From Flaviflagellibacter sp963786225 (GTDB taxonomy: Bacteria > Pseudomonadota > Alphaproteobacteria > Rhizobiales > Methylopilaceae): a stretch of DNA of 64,000 bases. Under the pieces are notes generated by a model. That model did not search any database, was not told the origin of the DNA, and saw only the letters and a list, made by a program, of their open reading frames with translations. The stretch spans positions 124,001 to 188,000 of the forward strand of contig CAWAYQ010000001.1 of NCBI GenBank assembly GCA_963786225.1, given 5' to 3'. Below are positions 45,401-53,809 of the stretch, piece after piece. A program made the translations under genes and the position numbers. Position 1 is the stretch's first letter; each line of letters starts with the position of its first letter.

Positions 45401-46473
45401 TTTGGTTGGCGGCAGCATTTTTAATTGATGAAAAGAGGTTCGGACGCAGAGTCAAATTATTCGCAAGAAACGATCTCTCGATCGTATGGGCATTTAGAGA
45501 TTTAGTTAGGGTGAGAGACAATACGCAAGAACAGAAAATTGGCGTATCTCAGATTGAGTATATAATTCAAACATCCGGAACATACTTTCCGGAGTGTGGT
45601 CACCCCGCCGGCGGTTGGTCAGGCGATCAAAATGATTGGGATGCCGCCGAATTCGTTCGTGCAATGATCACGAGTTTATCAAATACCCCGGGACGGATGG
45701 CCGCAAATGCGTTCAACAGATTATTGGCCATACCAGAGCTGTCATCATATTCTGAGTACTTAAGACACGCCTCTGCCGACCAGAAAGTCAAGACTATCGA
45801 ATTCGAGTACCTACAGCCAACTTGGAATCAAGCAGTTTCGACCTTGAAGAATGAAGCTCCAGCGAATATCGCGGATTTACACGCCTTAGTAATTTCTCAG
45901 TTGCGTGACATAGCTTCGATAATCAATTCCGGAAACACAGACCTTTACACGCGATTCTGGAACGAGGATAAAAATGGAAACGTGACTTTGCCGAAGACTG
46001 AAGACAGTTGTCGAAATGTATTGGTCGATCTTCTTAGACAAAGAGTGTCTCCCCTCGGGTTACGTGTGGAACCAGAAGGCCATATGGCCCGACAGCGGCG
46101 TAGTGACATAATTGTGGTTGATTCTTCAAAGAAGATAGTCATTGAACTGAAACGGCACTATCATAGTAAAGTGTGGAGCGCTGCTCGCGATCAGCTCGAC
46201 AGGTTCTATACAAGAGATCCGGAATCTCTTGGCCACGGAATTCTAGGAGTTTTTTGGTATGGAAAGCGTGGACCTAAGTCAGCGCCTACGCTTGCCGGCT
46301 TTCCCAAACCCGCATCCGCGATCGAAATGGAGGAAATCCTCCTCGGCCTTATACCTGCGGAGGCACGAGCTCGTTTGGAAGTGATCGTCATCGACGTCTC
46401 TGGCGATGAACTGCCACTTATATTCCCACAACCGCAGAGATCTTCCCGCCCTCGATCCCAGCCATTAGCCTGA
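42418..46473 (+). CDS. NACHT-like NTPase with C-terminal PD-(D/E)XK-like nuclease; candidate antiphage protein
   Basis: This 1351-residue protein has a P-loop NTPase directly at the N-terminus: Walker A AEPGAGKTH (34-42), Walker B LFIDGLDEK (73-81) in NACHT/STAND style, and sensor IRISCRQRDW (106-115). Residues about 250-1150 are helical and HEAT-like with no motif I recognise, the usual place for a sensor. The C-terminal 150 residues look like a restriction-type nuclease: Asp1230 in RSDIIVVD, Glu1243-x-Lys1245 in IVIELKRH, then AARDQLDRFY. STAND NTPase plus nuclease is typical of antiviral proteins such as Avs, but there the effector is N-terminal. The gene is AT-rich and codes unlike its neighbours, and is probably acquired. 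No partner gene is adjacent. Confidence 0.78.
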   Translation: MTDRNVTQLRPHLEQKLQAPLSKYMEAPNLILLAEPGAGKTHLFRHFARETSGKYITVRAFLNQPIEDSPAPLFIDGLDEKRSGRNDDASIDAVVQKLFEINWRPIRISCRQRDWLSDADSEAFQPYFDANGGSVVLSLDVLSRTEQIILLDELDQSEPEKFLEAAQSRGLEDFLLNPQNLKMLAEAVSRGKWPETRKELFETFTNILLTEHSNTRQAAQSSLFTASELEEPAGLACAARLIGDVEGISLKPNSIDPNFPSYRSLGYQNPDRMEAALTRRAFVSGHLLDTVEYSHRTIAEFLGAKYLSSQIKNGLPLGRALALLGIDGKPTSELRGIHAWLAALLPGNAAQLISSDPFGVLLYGDAGALGPSDRSVLLESLAHLSTQNPWFWSNIQSSPALGALVGVDMVLQFQKFLRSPHTEFSLKALILDALSVGGRLPQMEADLLRIASNRTAAFGLRSRAVDALAALKTAGKKTLFKLYNGLGASHSDIRLRAEIVSEIYGDHLAALDISQLIHDSLACNDALTTGTLWPIYRVVPIDQIAEILDAIAPIERRTRSRAERRNDYEVAIIVDQLMERILTSPVTVDPDQLWRWLSTRRKIRGTYGSDGGDTLKAALSKRDELVFSAVAHYLRHVGLGESKWRVLQKIRENTFHIIDEDHLLELIAHQSNAPRISRDRRTFIYSLALQLSFSGSTKSLSVFARLFDQPETWKYLTTTRDEYLFCPLEQWRLQQARQTAREQNRRTIGKTKSRRDFLKYKASTETKPHFGWLKWIAKVYFALFSDVDGQSTPAERLAAELGNDNVDAAIQRLIDFLASEHVPTLASISTLAAQEKYYEWWYAIVAGMDEAWNANADLSIFSDHLLEAGLAIELLHPVHGYNGGHNQQEERPDWKQAALSQRPAAVYKVYSTIALARLAISREGVQGLSALLSMPQLAPFRTTLISQLLRKYDHLPQHYTDDILRIVIADAKLRVDFLKTADEALKSKKLDNRALWLAAAFLIDEKRFGRRVKLFARNDLSIVWAFRDLVRVRDNTQEQKIGVSQIEYIIQTSGTYFPECGHPAGGWSGDQNDWDAAEFVRAMITSLSNTPGRMAANAFNRLLAIPELSSYSEYLRHASADQKVKTIEFEYLQPTWNQAVSTLKNEAPANIADLHALVISQLRDIASIINSGNTDLYTRFWNEDKNGNVTLPKTEDSCRNVLVDLLRQRVSPLGLRVEPEGHMARQRRSDIIVVDSSKKIVIELKRHYHSKVWSAARDQLDRFYTRDPESLGHGILGVFWYGKRGPKSAPTLAGFPKPASAIEMEEILLGLIPAEARARLEVIVIDVSGDELPLIFPQPQRSSRPRSQPLA

Positions 46474-46522
46474 GCATCGTTGCCTAGCACTCGCGTTAAC
46501 TCAGCAACGGATATACCTGTCC

Positions 46523-48172
46523 CTACGCCGCCCGCTCCTGCCCCGCCACGCACACCCGGTTCCTGCCGCCGCTCTTCGCCCGGTAAAGCTCCCGATCCGC
46601 CGCGGCCAGTGCTTCGTCCAGGCTCTGCCCTTTGTGCCAGGCGGCGACGCCGAGGCTGACGGTGACGGGTTTTCCGTCCGTCAGGCGGACGGTGCTCTGG
46701 ATGGATTCGCGCATGCGCTCGGCGAGGTTTTCGGCGCGGCGGGTGCTTACCTCGCGGAGCAGCACCACGAACTCCTCGCCGCCGAAGCGCGCGGCCACAT
46801 CCTCGCGGCGGACGCCGCAGGCGATGCTGTAGGCGATCTGTTTCAGCACCTCGTCGCCGGCCGCGTGGCCGTATTTGTCGTTGACCCTCTTGAAGCGGTC
46901 GATGTCGATGGCGACAAGCACGCAGCCTTCCGAAAATTCGGCCGCCTCGATGAAGGACCGCCGGTTTCTGAGGCCCGTGAGCGGATCGGTGTCGGCGAGA
47001 TCGCGCAGGTTTCTGAGGTCGGAGACGAGCTGGTCCGTGGTGCGGCTCGCCTCTTCCTCGACCTGAAGGCGGAGCTGTTCTTCCAGGCCGAGACGGGTGA
47101 GAAGCGAACGCAGCGACGCGGACAATCGCTCGACCTCCTCGGAGCCCCTGTGCAGGCCGAGCATGCCCTGATGGGGATCGCGGCCGATGCGGTCGGCTTC
47201 GTCGGCGAGCGCGCGCAGCGGCCGCGACAGGCGCAGCGCCAGCGGGCCGCCGACGAGGAGGCCGAGAAGGCCCGCAAGCGCGCCGATGACGGCGATGATC
47301 CAGGTCATGCGCGTGACATCGGCCAGCGCAATGCCGAGCGGCTGCCGCGTAATGACAATCCAGCCGAGATCCGTGCCGGCGCGATCGCGCGTGACCGCGA
47401 ACGCGTTGAGACTTTCCTTTTCGTGCGACACGCCCCTGCCGGCTTCATGGGCGGAATCGGCGCGTTCCTCCGAGAGGACGCGCGTGCCGACCGGAGCGCC
47501 GAGAAGCGCGGTGCCGTCGCGGCGCAGAACCAGGATTTCGGTGCTGGGGTGAAGATCCGCGCTGAGCGCGGCATCGCGCAAAGTCGCCATCCACGCCCAG
47601 TTGACCTTCGCGACGAGGACGCCCAGCAGCTCGCCGTCCGGACCGTAGATCGGCTGCGACACGTCGAAGACCTGCGGCGCCCGGGCGCCCGGCACGCGCT
47701 GGCGGAGATTGATCGCGGGGTAGACGTCGCCGACATAGGAGCCGAGAAGGCCCTCGTCGAACCAGGGCTTTCCCTTCGCCGACGTGCCTTCGAGGAAGCC
47801 GCCCGTACCGGCCAGGATGCGGCCGTTGCGGTCGGCGAAACCGAGCCAGGCATAGATGCTCGAACCCTCCTGAAGGAGTTCGAGCACGCGGCGGATAACG
47901 ACAGGATTGGCGCGCGCGTTGTCGCGAATGGGCTCCAGCTCGGCGAGGAAGGCCATCTCGCGGAGACGTGAATCGACGCCGCGGCCGACGCGATCCGCCA
48001 TCGAACTTGCGACCGCCGAAAGATCCCCGCTGATGAGCTTTACCGTATGGGCGCGGCTCGTAACGACGGCGCCTATGCCGACGCTCGCCGCGACCACGAG
48101 CGCCGTCAGGCCCGTGACGAGCGCGATCTGGAATCTCAGCGGCCGGGAGGCGAAGGACTGGAACAGCTTCAT
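46523..48172 (-). CDS. diguanylate cyclase with periplasmic CACHE-like sensor
   Basis: This 549-residue protein has an N-terminal transmembrane helix (17-38), a periplasmic region of about 235 residues with a dCACHE look (YAWLGFADRNGRILAGTGGF), a second helix near 280-302, a HAMP-like segment (RLSRPLRALADEADRI) and a GGDEF domain with active-site GGEEF (FGGEEFVVLL). It would make cyclic di-GMP in response to an external ligand. No RxxD inhibitory site is evident. The motif NRRSF(I) begins the domain. Confidence 0.92.
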   Translation of the reverse strand: MKLFQSFASRPLRFQIALVTGLTALVVAASVGIGAVVTSRAHTVKLISGDLSAVASSMADRVGRGVDSRLREMAFLAELEPIRDNARANPVVIRRVLELLQEGSSIYAWLGFADRNGRILAGTGGFLEGTSAKGKPWFDEGLLGSYVGDVYPAINLRQRVPGARAPQVFDVSQPIYGPDGELLGVLVAKVNWAWMATLRDAALSADLHPSTEILVLRRDGTALLGAPVGTRVLSEERADSAHEAGRGVSHEKESLNAFAVTRDRAGTDLGWIVITRQPLGIALADVTRMTWIIAVIGALAGLLGLLVGGPLALRLSRPLRALADEADRIGRDPHQGMLGLHRGSEEVERLSASLRSLLTRLGLEEQLRLQVEEEASRTTDQLVSDLRNLRDLADTDPLTGLRNRRSFIEAAEFSEGCVLVAIDIDRFKRVNDKYGHAAGDEVLKQIAYSIACGVRREDVAARFGGEEFVVLLREVSTRRAENLAERMRESIQSTVRLTDGKPVTVSLGVAAWHKGQSLDEALAAADRELYRAKSGGRNRVCVAGQERAA

Positions 48173-48275
48173 GCGGTCTCGATTCCACTCGAGACTAGCC
48201 GCAATATACGTATTTGAGCTTGCGAAAGACGGTTAAATCGACGTAAAGACGCTCAATACTATTAGTATACGTACG

Positions 48276-49055
48276 TTATACTTCCACAATTGCGTAAGGT
48301 TTACCGTTTTCCTTGCCGATGCCGGCCGCGACGTTGAACACCGGCACGCCTTTCGGCGTCGCGCCCCTGTAGGTGCCGCGATGGGCGTGGCCGTGGACGA
48401 CGGCCGAGACGTCGAAACGGTCGATGGTCTCGGCAAGGCGCGAACAGCCGAGATAGGCGTAGATCTGCTCCGGCTCGCCCACCACGGTCTCCTCGATGGG
48501 AGAGTAATGCAGCACGACGATCTTCTTCTCGGTCCGCAGCGAGCGCAGCGCGATTTCGAGCTTGGAGCACTCCTCGATCGTTTCGTGCACGAAGGCCTTC
48601 GTCGCCTTCTCACCGAACGAGCCGAGCATGCGGCGGCCGAAGCCGCCGCCGAAGCCCTTCACGCCGGCAAAGCCGACGCCTTTGTGTATGTGCGCGTTCT
48701 CGCCCAGCACGCACAGGCCGCCCTGGCGCAGAATGCGCGTGACCTCTTCAGCGTGGCCGCTTTCGTGATCGTGATTGCCGAGCACGCCGACCGCCGGGAT
48801 TTTAAGGAGGCGCAAATCCTCCGCCAGGATCTCGGCCTCGCGCGGCCGGCCGAAATCGGTGAGGTCTCCGGCGAGACAGAGAATATCGGCGGTGTCGTTG
48901 AGTTCGTGGAAGACCTCGCGCCACGGCGAGACGGAGGCCTCGTGGACATGCAGATCGCCGAGCGCCGCGATGCGGACGACGTCGTGCTCCCTGGCGTGCT
49001 GCGGATCGTCGTTGGCGGCGGGCTCGAACGTGGTGTGCGTGGCGGATTCCTGCAT
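48276..49055 (-). CDS. metallophosphoesterase
   Basis: This 259-residue calcineurin-like phosphoesterase has motifs in order: GDLHVHE, GDLTDFG, GNHDHE, HYSPIEE and HGHAHRG, which bind two metals. The ATG at 49055 starts MQESATHTTF, and the frame continuing to 49145 is repeat-derived. The physiological substrate is unknown. Confidence 0.88.
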   Translation of the reverse strand: MQESATHTTFEPAANDDPQHAREHDVVRIAALGDLHVHEASVSPWREVFHELNDTADILCLAGDLTDFGRPREAEILAEDLRLLKIPAVGVLGNHDHESGHAEEVTRILRQGGLCVLGENAHIHKGVGFAGVKGFGGGFGRRMLGSFGEKATKAFVHETIEECSKLEIALRSLRTEKKIVVLHYSPIEETVVGEPEQIYAYLGCSRLAETIDRFDVSAVVHGHAHRGTYRGATPKGVPVFNVAAGIGKENGKPYAIVEV

Positions 49056-49121
49056 GGGGGCTATTCCTTTGAGGGGGAATGTCCGGGGGTGGAGGTGGGT
49101 TCCCTTTCGGCTGCTGACACT

Positions 49122-49292
49122 CCTCGTCTCCCGGACAAGCTGCACGAAGTGCAGCGCAGATCCGGGACCTCAGGACTGAATCGCGCCGAAGGCGCTCTGA
49201 ATTGATGCAGCTTTCATTGAGAGGCGGCTACGCCGCCACTTCGCTCCTGGACCCCGGATCCGCGCTGTGCTGCGCACAGCTTGTCCGGGGTG
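49122..49292. repeat. intergenic repeat, CCCGGACAAGCTG family, copy 3
   Basis: A 171-bp copy has ends CCCGGACAAGCTGCACGAAG and CACAGCTTGTCCGGGG and the shared internal GCGGCTACGCCGCC hairpin. It lies between the metallophosphoesterase and TetR-like genes. Confidence 0.78.
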
Positions 49293-49946
49293 CTAGGTCT
49301 GCGGCCTCAGGCTGCGCAGAGCGTGCTGTGCGCTGGCCCGCAAGGTGTCGCTTGGCGTCCCGGCTGACGCGCTCATGCGCAGGCCGATCAATGTCACCTT
49401 CATGAACTCGACGAAGGTCTCGTGCGAAATGGAGGCGTCTATGGTGCCCGCCTCTATGCCGCTGAGGCGGCTCGGTTCCAGCCCCGCGGAGAGGCTCCGC
49501 CATGCGTCCTCCAGCACGGCGTTGACGTCGGCGTCCGCCCGTCCGAATTCGGCGATTGCGAATATCCCCAGCGCCTGTCCGCCTTCCTTTTCCATGCGGT
49601 CGACGAGATCGAACAGCGCGCGTTCGAGCCCGTGGGGTCCCTCTATCGCGGCCAGGAACCGCGCCACGTTGTCATTGGAGTTCCGCCGCAGCGCTTCGAG
49701 ATAAAGCAGCCGCTCGCCGCCGAACTCCTGTTCGATCTGCTCGGAGCTCAGCCCCGTCGCGCTTTGAAGCTCCTGCGGATCGGTCCGTCCGGGGCCGGAG
49801 CGCTTGAAAACCTCGATCGCCCCCCGAAGCGATGCCTCGCGATCGAAACCGCCGAGGGCAGCGATCGTGCCCTGGAGCCATTCGCCGGGCGACGGCAGCC
49901 AGCAGCACCAGGCGCCGACCGTGGCCAGCCCGGGCCCGCAGAACAT
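49293..49946 (-). CDS. TetR-like regulator, N-terminus atypical
   Basis: This 217-residue protein has an N-terminal helix-turn-helix that follows TetR spacing: FDREASLRGAIEVFKRSG, then LQSATGLSSEQIEQEFGGERLLY. The C-terminal helices resemble TetR ligand domains (ALFDLVDRMEKEGG). The first 32 residues before the DNA-binding domain are Trp/Cys-rich and unlike the family, so the true start may be later or the 5' end altered. Repeat copy 3 abuts its stop. The target is unknown. Confidence 0.65.
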   Translation of the reverse strand: MFCGPGLATVGAWCCWLPSPGEWLQGTIAALGGFDREASLRGAIEVFKRSGPGRTDPQELQSATGLSSEQIEQEFGGERLLYLEALRRNSNDNVARFLAAIEGPHGLERALFDLVDRMEKEGGQALGIFAIAEFGRADADVNAVLEDAWRSLSAGLEPSRLSGIEAGTIDASISHETFVEFMKVTLIGLRMSASAGTPSDTLRASAQHALRSLRPQT

Positions 49947-50115
49947 GTCCGAGGCAATTTGCAGAACAGTCCCGCAGCATTGGTGTGGTGTTGCTCGTTT
50001 TGAGCGTTACCGTAGGGGAGTTTTTTGAGTCGGTGAATCAAGTTTTCGCCAATGGTTAGACTCACTTGGCGAAAATCCCTGAACCACCAATAGAAGCGCT
50101 AAGCCCCCAGAACCG

Positions 50116-50865
50116 CTAACCCACGAGATCCGCGAAGCCCCATTCGGCGATGTCGATGAGGTAATCCGGCGGCGAGAACAGCCGGCCGCGGCAGATCCTG
50201 GTCTTGCCCGGGGGCATTGCGCGCTGGTCTTGCAGGCGGCCCATCAGCTCGTCGAACAGCCAATCGGGCACGCAATGGCGCTCGGTCGGGTAGATGAAGC
50301 GGAAATTGAGGACGTGGATGAGAAGAACTTCCCAGTACTGCTCCGCGTAACCGAGCAGCCGCTTCCAGTCGATCTGGCTGTGCTGCTTCAGGATGACGTG
50401 CGCGATATCGGCGCCGTCATAGCGCTCGCGGTTCTGGACGAAGATTTTCGACCAGACGAGTTCGGTCGGCGCGATGAGCTGGACCTCGATGCCGTAGATT
50501 TTGGCGGTGTGCTTTTCGGAAAACCAGCTGTCGGTGATCGGCGTCGCGGCGGTGCGCGAATTGAAGATGACGTCGAAGATCTCTCCGTTCTTGCTCACCT
50601 TCGCGATCCAGCGCTCGTCCTCCACAATCGTCTTGTGGCCGAGTTCCTGGAAGTAGCAGAGGATGCGCGGGTAATCGCCGGCGCGGCAGAACACGTCGAG
50701 GTCCTTGGTCGGGCGGCGGATGCCGGTATAGCTGCCCACCGCATAGGTGCCGGCGACCATGAACGGCACGCCGCACTTCTTCAGGTGCTTCAGGCTGTCG
50801 GCATAAAACGCCTCGGCCTTGGGCGAGACCGGCATGCTCTTCGTCGCGACATGCTGAGAGGTCAT
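50116..50865 (-). CDS. nucleotidyltransferase-fold protein
   Basis: This 249-residue protein has a Pol-beta-like nucleotidyltransferase core: FMVAGTYAVGSYTGIRRPTK followed by DLDVF, where the two Asp would bind metal. EIFDVIFNSRT may supply the third acidic residue. The C-terminal region is helical (HAVILKQHSQIDWKRLLGYA-like). Minimal nucleotidyltransferases occur in toxin-antitoxin and antibiotic-modifying enzymes, but no partner antitoxin is seen. The ATG at 50865 begins the protein, and the frame to 51081 is repeat-derived. Confidence 0.72.
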   Translation of the reverse strand: MTSQHVATKSMPVSPKAEAFYADSLKHLKKCGVPFMVAGTYAVGSYTGIRRPTKDLDVFCRAGDYPRILCYFQELGHKTIVEDERWIAKVSKNGEIFDVIFNSRTAATPITDSWFSEKHTAKIYGIEVQLIAPTELVWSKIFVQNRERYDGADIAHVILKQHSQIDWKRLLGYAEQYWEVLLIHVLNFRFIYPTERHCVPDWLFDELMGRLQDQRAMPPGKTRICRGRLFSPPDYLIDIAEWGFADLVG

Positions 50866-50949
50866 TCCGCGCGGTTTCTCCCTGTCCTGCCCCCGTCTCG
50901 AACGCGCGGGGAGAAGGCAAAACACTGAGGTGCGAAGGAAGGTTCCTCG

Positions 50950-51165
50950 CGTACGTCCCGGCAAGCGCACGAAGTGCAGCGCCGGGATCCGGGGTCCAGT
51001 GATCGAATCGCGCCGAAGGCTCACTGCGTATGAGTCTCGAGCGGCAGCTTCCTCGGGAGTGCCCGGGCTGCGGCTCGCCAACTCGGCTATGCCGAGTTGA
51101 GCCCCGGAATCATGCGCAAGCCCGTGCTCAGGTGCAGGCTTGTCCGGGGTCCGGACACGGACTCA
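50950..51165. repeat. intergenic repeat, CCCGGACAAGCTG family, diverged copy 4
   Basis: This is a longer, degenerate copy beginning GTCCCGGCAAGCGCACGAAG and ending GGCTTGTCCGGGG. It contains the hairpin CCAACTCGGC-TATG-CCGAGTTG, like those in copy 2 and at 61707-61807. It fills the gap between the nucleotidyltransferase-like gene and the ABC operon. Confidence 0.65.
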
Positions 51166-51918
51166 AATCCCCGCGCCCTCTGTCAGCGTCGCAATAAACC
51201 GCGCCGTTCTCGGCTGCTCCGGGCGCACGAAGATGTCGCGCGGGTTTCCGCGTTCCACCACCCTGCCGGCTTCGAGGAACACCACATCGCTCGCGATCTT
51301 CGAGGCAAGGCGCAGATCGTGGGTCGCCATCGCCATGGTCGTGCCTTCGCGGGCGAGCTGCGCCAGGACTTCGACCACCTCCTCCGCAAGCTCGGGATCG
51401 AGCGCCGAGGTCGGCTCGTCGCAGAGCAGGACCTGCGGCGACGGGGCGAGCGCGCGCGCGATCGCCACGCGCTGCTTCTGGCCGCCCGACAAAGTCGCGG
51501 GCCAGGCCTCCGCCTTGTCGGCGAGGCCGACCTTGTCGAGCAGATCGAGCGCGCGGGCGCGGGCTTTCTCGACCGGCCATTTGTGCACGGTGAGCAGGCT
51601 CTCGGCCACGTTCTCCCAGGCCCTGCGGTGCGGGAACAGCTGGAAATCCTGAAACACCATGCCGGTGCGGCGGCGCAGCGCCAGAACGCCCGCCTGGTCG
51701 ACGCGGCCGCCGGGCGTAAAGACAAGCCTGTGGCCGCCGATCTCGACCGTGCCGGAGGTCGGGATTTCGAGCAGGTTGATGCAGCGCAGAAGCGTGCTCT
51801 TGCCGCCGCCCGACGGACCGATGAAGGCGGTGACGCCGCCCTCCTCGATGTCGACGTCGACGTCGCGCAGAACCTCGGTGTCGCCGAAGCTCTTGTGTAT
51901 GTGCGAAAGGCGGATCAC
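51163..51918 (-). CDS. polar amino-acid (cystine-type) ABC importer ATPase
   Basis: This 251-residue protein has Walker A GPSGGGKST, signature LSGGQKQR, Walker B VLLCDEPTSALD and H-loop ATHDLRLA. It energises the adjacent permease. The GTG at 51918 overlaps the permease stop (GTGA), showing translational coupling. The C-terminus ends beside repeat copy 4. Confidence 0.92.
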   Translation of the reverse strand: MIRLSHIHKSFGDTEVLRDVDVDIEEGGVTAFIGPSGGGKSTLLRCINLLEIPTSGTVEIGGHRLVFTPGGRVDQAGVLALRRRTGMVFQDFQLFPHRRAWENVAESLLTVHKWPVEKARARALDLLDKVGLADKAEAWPATLSGGQKQRVAIARALAPSPQVLLCDEPTSALDPELAEEVVEVLAQLAREGTTMAMATHDLRLASKIASDVVFLEAGRVVERGNPRDIFVRPEQPRTARFIATLTEGAGI

Positions 51919-52595
51919 GTGCGCGCCTCGATGAACCCGCCATAGCGGCCGAAGCGCTCCTCGACGCGGACCTGCAGGGCCGACAGGACGGAACTCAGCA
52001 GAAGATAGATCAACGCCGCCTCGACATAGAGGATCAGCGGCTCGTAGGTCGTGGCGACGATGCGCTGCGCGGCCTGGAACAGTTCGGGCACGGTGATGGC
52101 GGCGGCGAGCGAGGTGTCCTTCACCAGCGAGATGAAGGTGTTCGACAAAGGCGGCACCGCGACGCGCGCGGCCTGCGGCAGGATCGTGCGGCGCATGGCC
52201 TGCGACCATGTCATGCCGATCGAATAGGCCGCTTCCCACTGCCCTTTCGGCACCGAGGAAATGACGGCGCGCATGATCTCCGACGTGTAGGCGCCGACAT
52301 TCAGCGTGAAGCCGATGAGCGCCGCGACGAAGGCGTCGAGCACGATGCCGACGCTCGGCAGGCCGTAGAAAATGAGGAACAGCTGGACGAGCAGCGGCGT
52401 GCCGCGAAACACCCAGACATAGAACCGCGCGATGGACCGCAAGGGCCGCGAGCCGAACAGCCGCGCCAAAGCCGTGGCAAGGCCGACGACGAGCCCGAAG
52501 GCGAACGACAATAAGGTGAGAGGCGCCGTGAATTGCAGCGCGGCCCACAACAGGGGCCCGAGCGAATCCAGCATCAGGTTCAGCCAGTGCGGCAC
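51915..52595 (-). CDS. polar amino-acid (cystine-type) ABC importer permease
   Basis: This 226-residue permease of the HisM/TcyL class has about five helices. The EAA loop is GQWEAAYSIGMTWSQAMRRT. The start is GTG at 52595. The lone permease probably forms a homodimer. The binding-protein gene is 90 bp upstream, separated by a hairpin. Confidence 0.9.
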   Translation of the reverse strand: MPHWLNLMLDSLGPLLWAALQFTAPLTLLSFAFGLVVGLATALARLFGSRPLRSIARFYVWVFRGTPLLVQLFLIFYGLPSVGIVLDAFVAALIGFTLNVGAYTSEIMRAVISSVPKGQWEAAYSIGMTWSQAMRRTILPQAARVAVPPLSNTFISLVKDTSLAAAITVPELFQAAQRIVATTYEPLILYVEAALIYLLLSSVLSALQVRVEERFGRYGGFIEART

Positions 52596-52622
52596 GCGAA
52601 CACCCTCCCCCCGCTCGAACGA

Positions 52623-52653
52623 AAGCGGCCGGACGAGTTACGCCCGGCCGCTT
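52623..52653 (-). other. intercistronic hairpin in the amino-acid ABC operon
   Basis: AAGCGGCCGG and CCGGCCGCTT form a 10-bp perfect stem with an 11-base loop between the binding-protein and permease genes. Without a T-tract it is more likely an mRNA-stabilising or partial-termination structure that keeps the binding protein in excess. Confidence 0.6.
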
Positions 52654-52685
52654 GTCCCAGTCCAGAAGTTACTTGGACCCCAATC

Positions 52686-53459
52686 CTACTTGGAAACGTC
52701 GGCTCCGAAGTATTTCTGCGAGATCTTCTCGTAGGTGCCGTCGGCCTTGATGTCGGCCAGGGCCTTGTTGATCGCCGCGACGAGATCGGTCTGGCCCTTG
52801 CGGACGAGGACGCCGGAATAATCGGCGCCCTCCTTGGTGGCCGCGATCTTCACCGGGGCGTCGGCCTTCTTTTTCTTGAAGTCGAGGAAGGACAGGCTGT
52901 CATTGATGGTGGCGTCGGCGCGGCCCTGAAGGACGAGCTGGATCGACTGGTCGAAGCCGTCGGTGGCGACGAGTTCGGCGCCCGATTCCTGGGCGAGCTT
53001 GGCGAAATTCGAGGTCAGCGACTGCGCGGACTTCTTGCCCTTGAGATCGGCGAACGACTTGATCGCGTCGTTGTCGGCCTTGACGATCAAGACGGCCTTC
53101 GAGGCGATGTAGGGTTCGGAGAAATCGTACTTCTTCTTGCGCTCCTCGGAGATGCCGACCTGGTTGATGACGGCGTCGTAGCGGTTGCCGTCGAGGCCGG
53201 CGATGAGGCCGTCCCACTTGCCTTCCAGGAAGTCCGGCTTGACCCCGATCTTGTCGGCGATGGCGCGCCCGATCTCGACATCGAAGCCGACCAAAGCGCC
53301 CGAGGCGTCGTGATAGGTGAAGGGCGCATAGGTGCCCTCGGTGCCGATGCGGAACGTGCCCGACGACTTGATCTTTTCGAGGTCGGACTGCGCGAAAGCC
53401 GGCACGGCTGTGGCCATGCCGAGCAGGGCCGCCAGAGCGAGGGAAGCGAAGCGTTTCAT
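52686..53459 (-). CDS. polar amino-acid (cystine-type) periplasmic binding protein
   Basis: This 257-residue protein has a signal peptide cleaved near PAFA-QSD. The mature family 3 binding-protein core reads GTFRIGTEGTYAPFTYHD, GFDVEIGRAIADKIG and WDGLIAGLDGNRYDAVINQV. It resembles FliY/TcyJ-type cystine or general polar amino-acid binders. AGGAG lies nine bases before the ATG at 53459. It is the first gene of the importer operon. Confidence 0.92.
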   Translation of the reverse strand: MKRFASLALAALLGMATAVPAFAQSDLEKIKSSGTFRIGTEGTYAPFTYHDASGALVGFDVEIGRAIADKIGVKPDFLEGKWDGLIAGLDGNRYDAVINQVGISEERKKKYDFSEPYIASKAVLIVKADNDAIKSFADLKGKKSAQSLTSNFAKLAQESGAELVATDGFDQSIQLVLQGRADATINDSLSFLDFKKKKADAPVKIAATKEGADYSGVLVRKGQTDLVAAINKALADIKADGTYEKISQKYFGADVSK

Positions 53460-53621
53460 CCTTGGGAACTCCTGTGGGCCGCCGCCGGCGCCCCTTCTGA
53501 AAATAGGCCGCGCCTTACGGTTTTCACCGGGCGCGGTCTTCATGTAGAGGATGCGTGGTTTAATTACAGATGTATAGTAGACTTTATTTCTATATTACGT
53601 ATTTTGTTGTGTTTTATTGGC

Positions 53622-53745
53622 TGTGTCCCGGGGCCGCGAAGCGGAGCCCGGGACCCATACGCCGTGAGCTCTCGGCTCTATCACTGACCTCACGGAGTAT
53701 GGGTCCCGGACAGCGGCTGCGCCGCTTCCGGGACATACACCACAC
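53622..53745. repeat. intergenic repeat, GTCCCGGGG family, copy A
   Basis: Nearly identical over about 115 bp and in the same orientation to 58190-58325. It contains AGCCCGGGACCCATACGCCG, GACCTCACGGAGTATGGGTC and the end hairpin AGCGGCTGCGCCGCT. It lies in the 350-bp gap between the binding-protein gene and the SlyX-like gene. The AT-rich part of that gap (53550-53620) probably holds the importer promoter. Confidence 0.85.
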
Positions 53746-53809
53746 CCACCGCCTCATCCTGACGGAGAGGGCTCGTCAGGATGAGGTTGGGAGGACGCGG
53801 CTATGGCCC

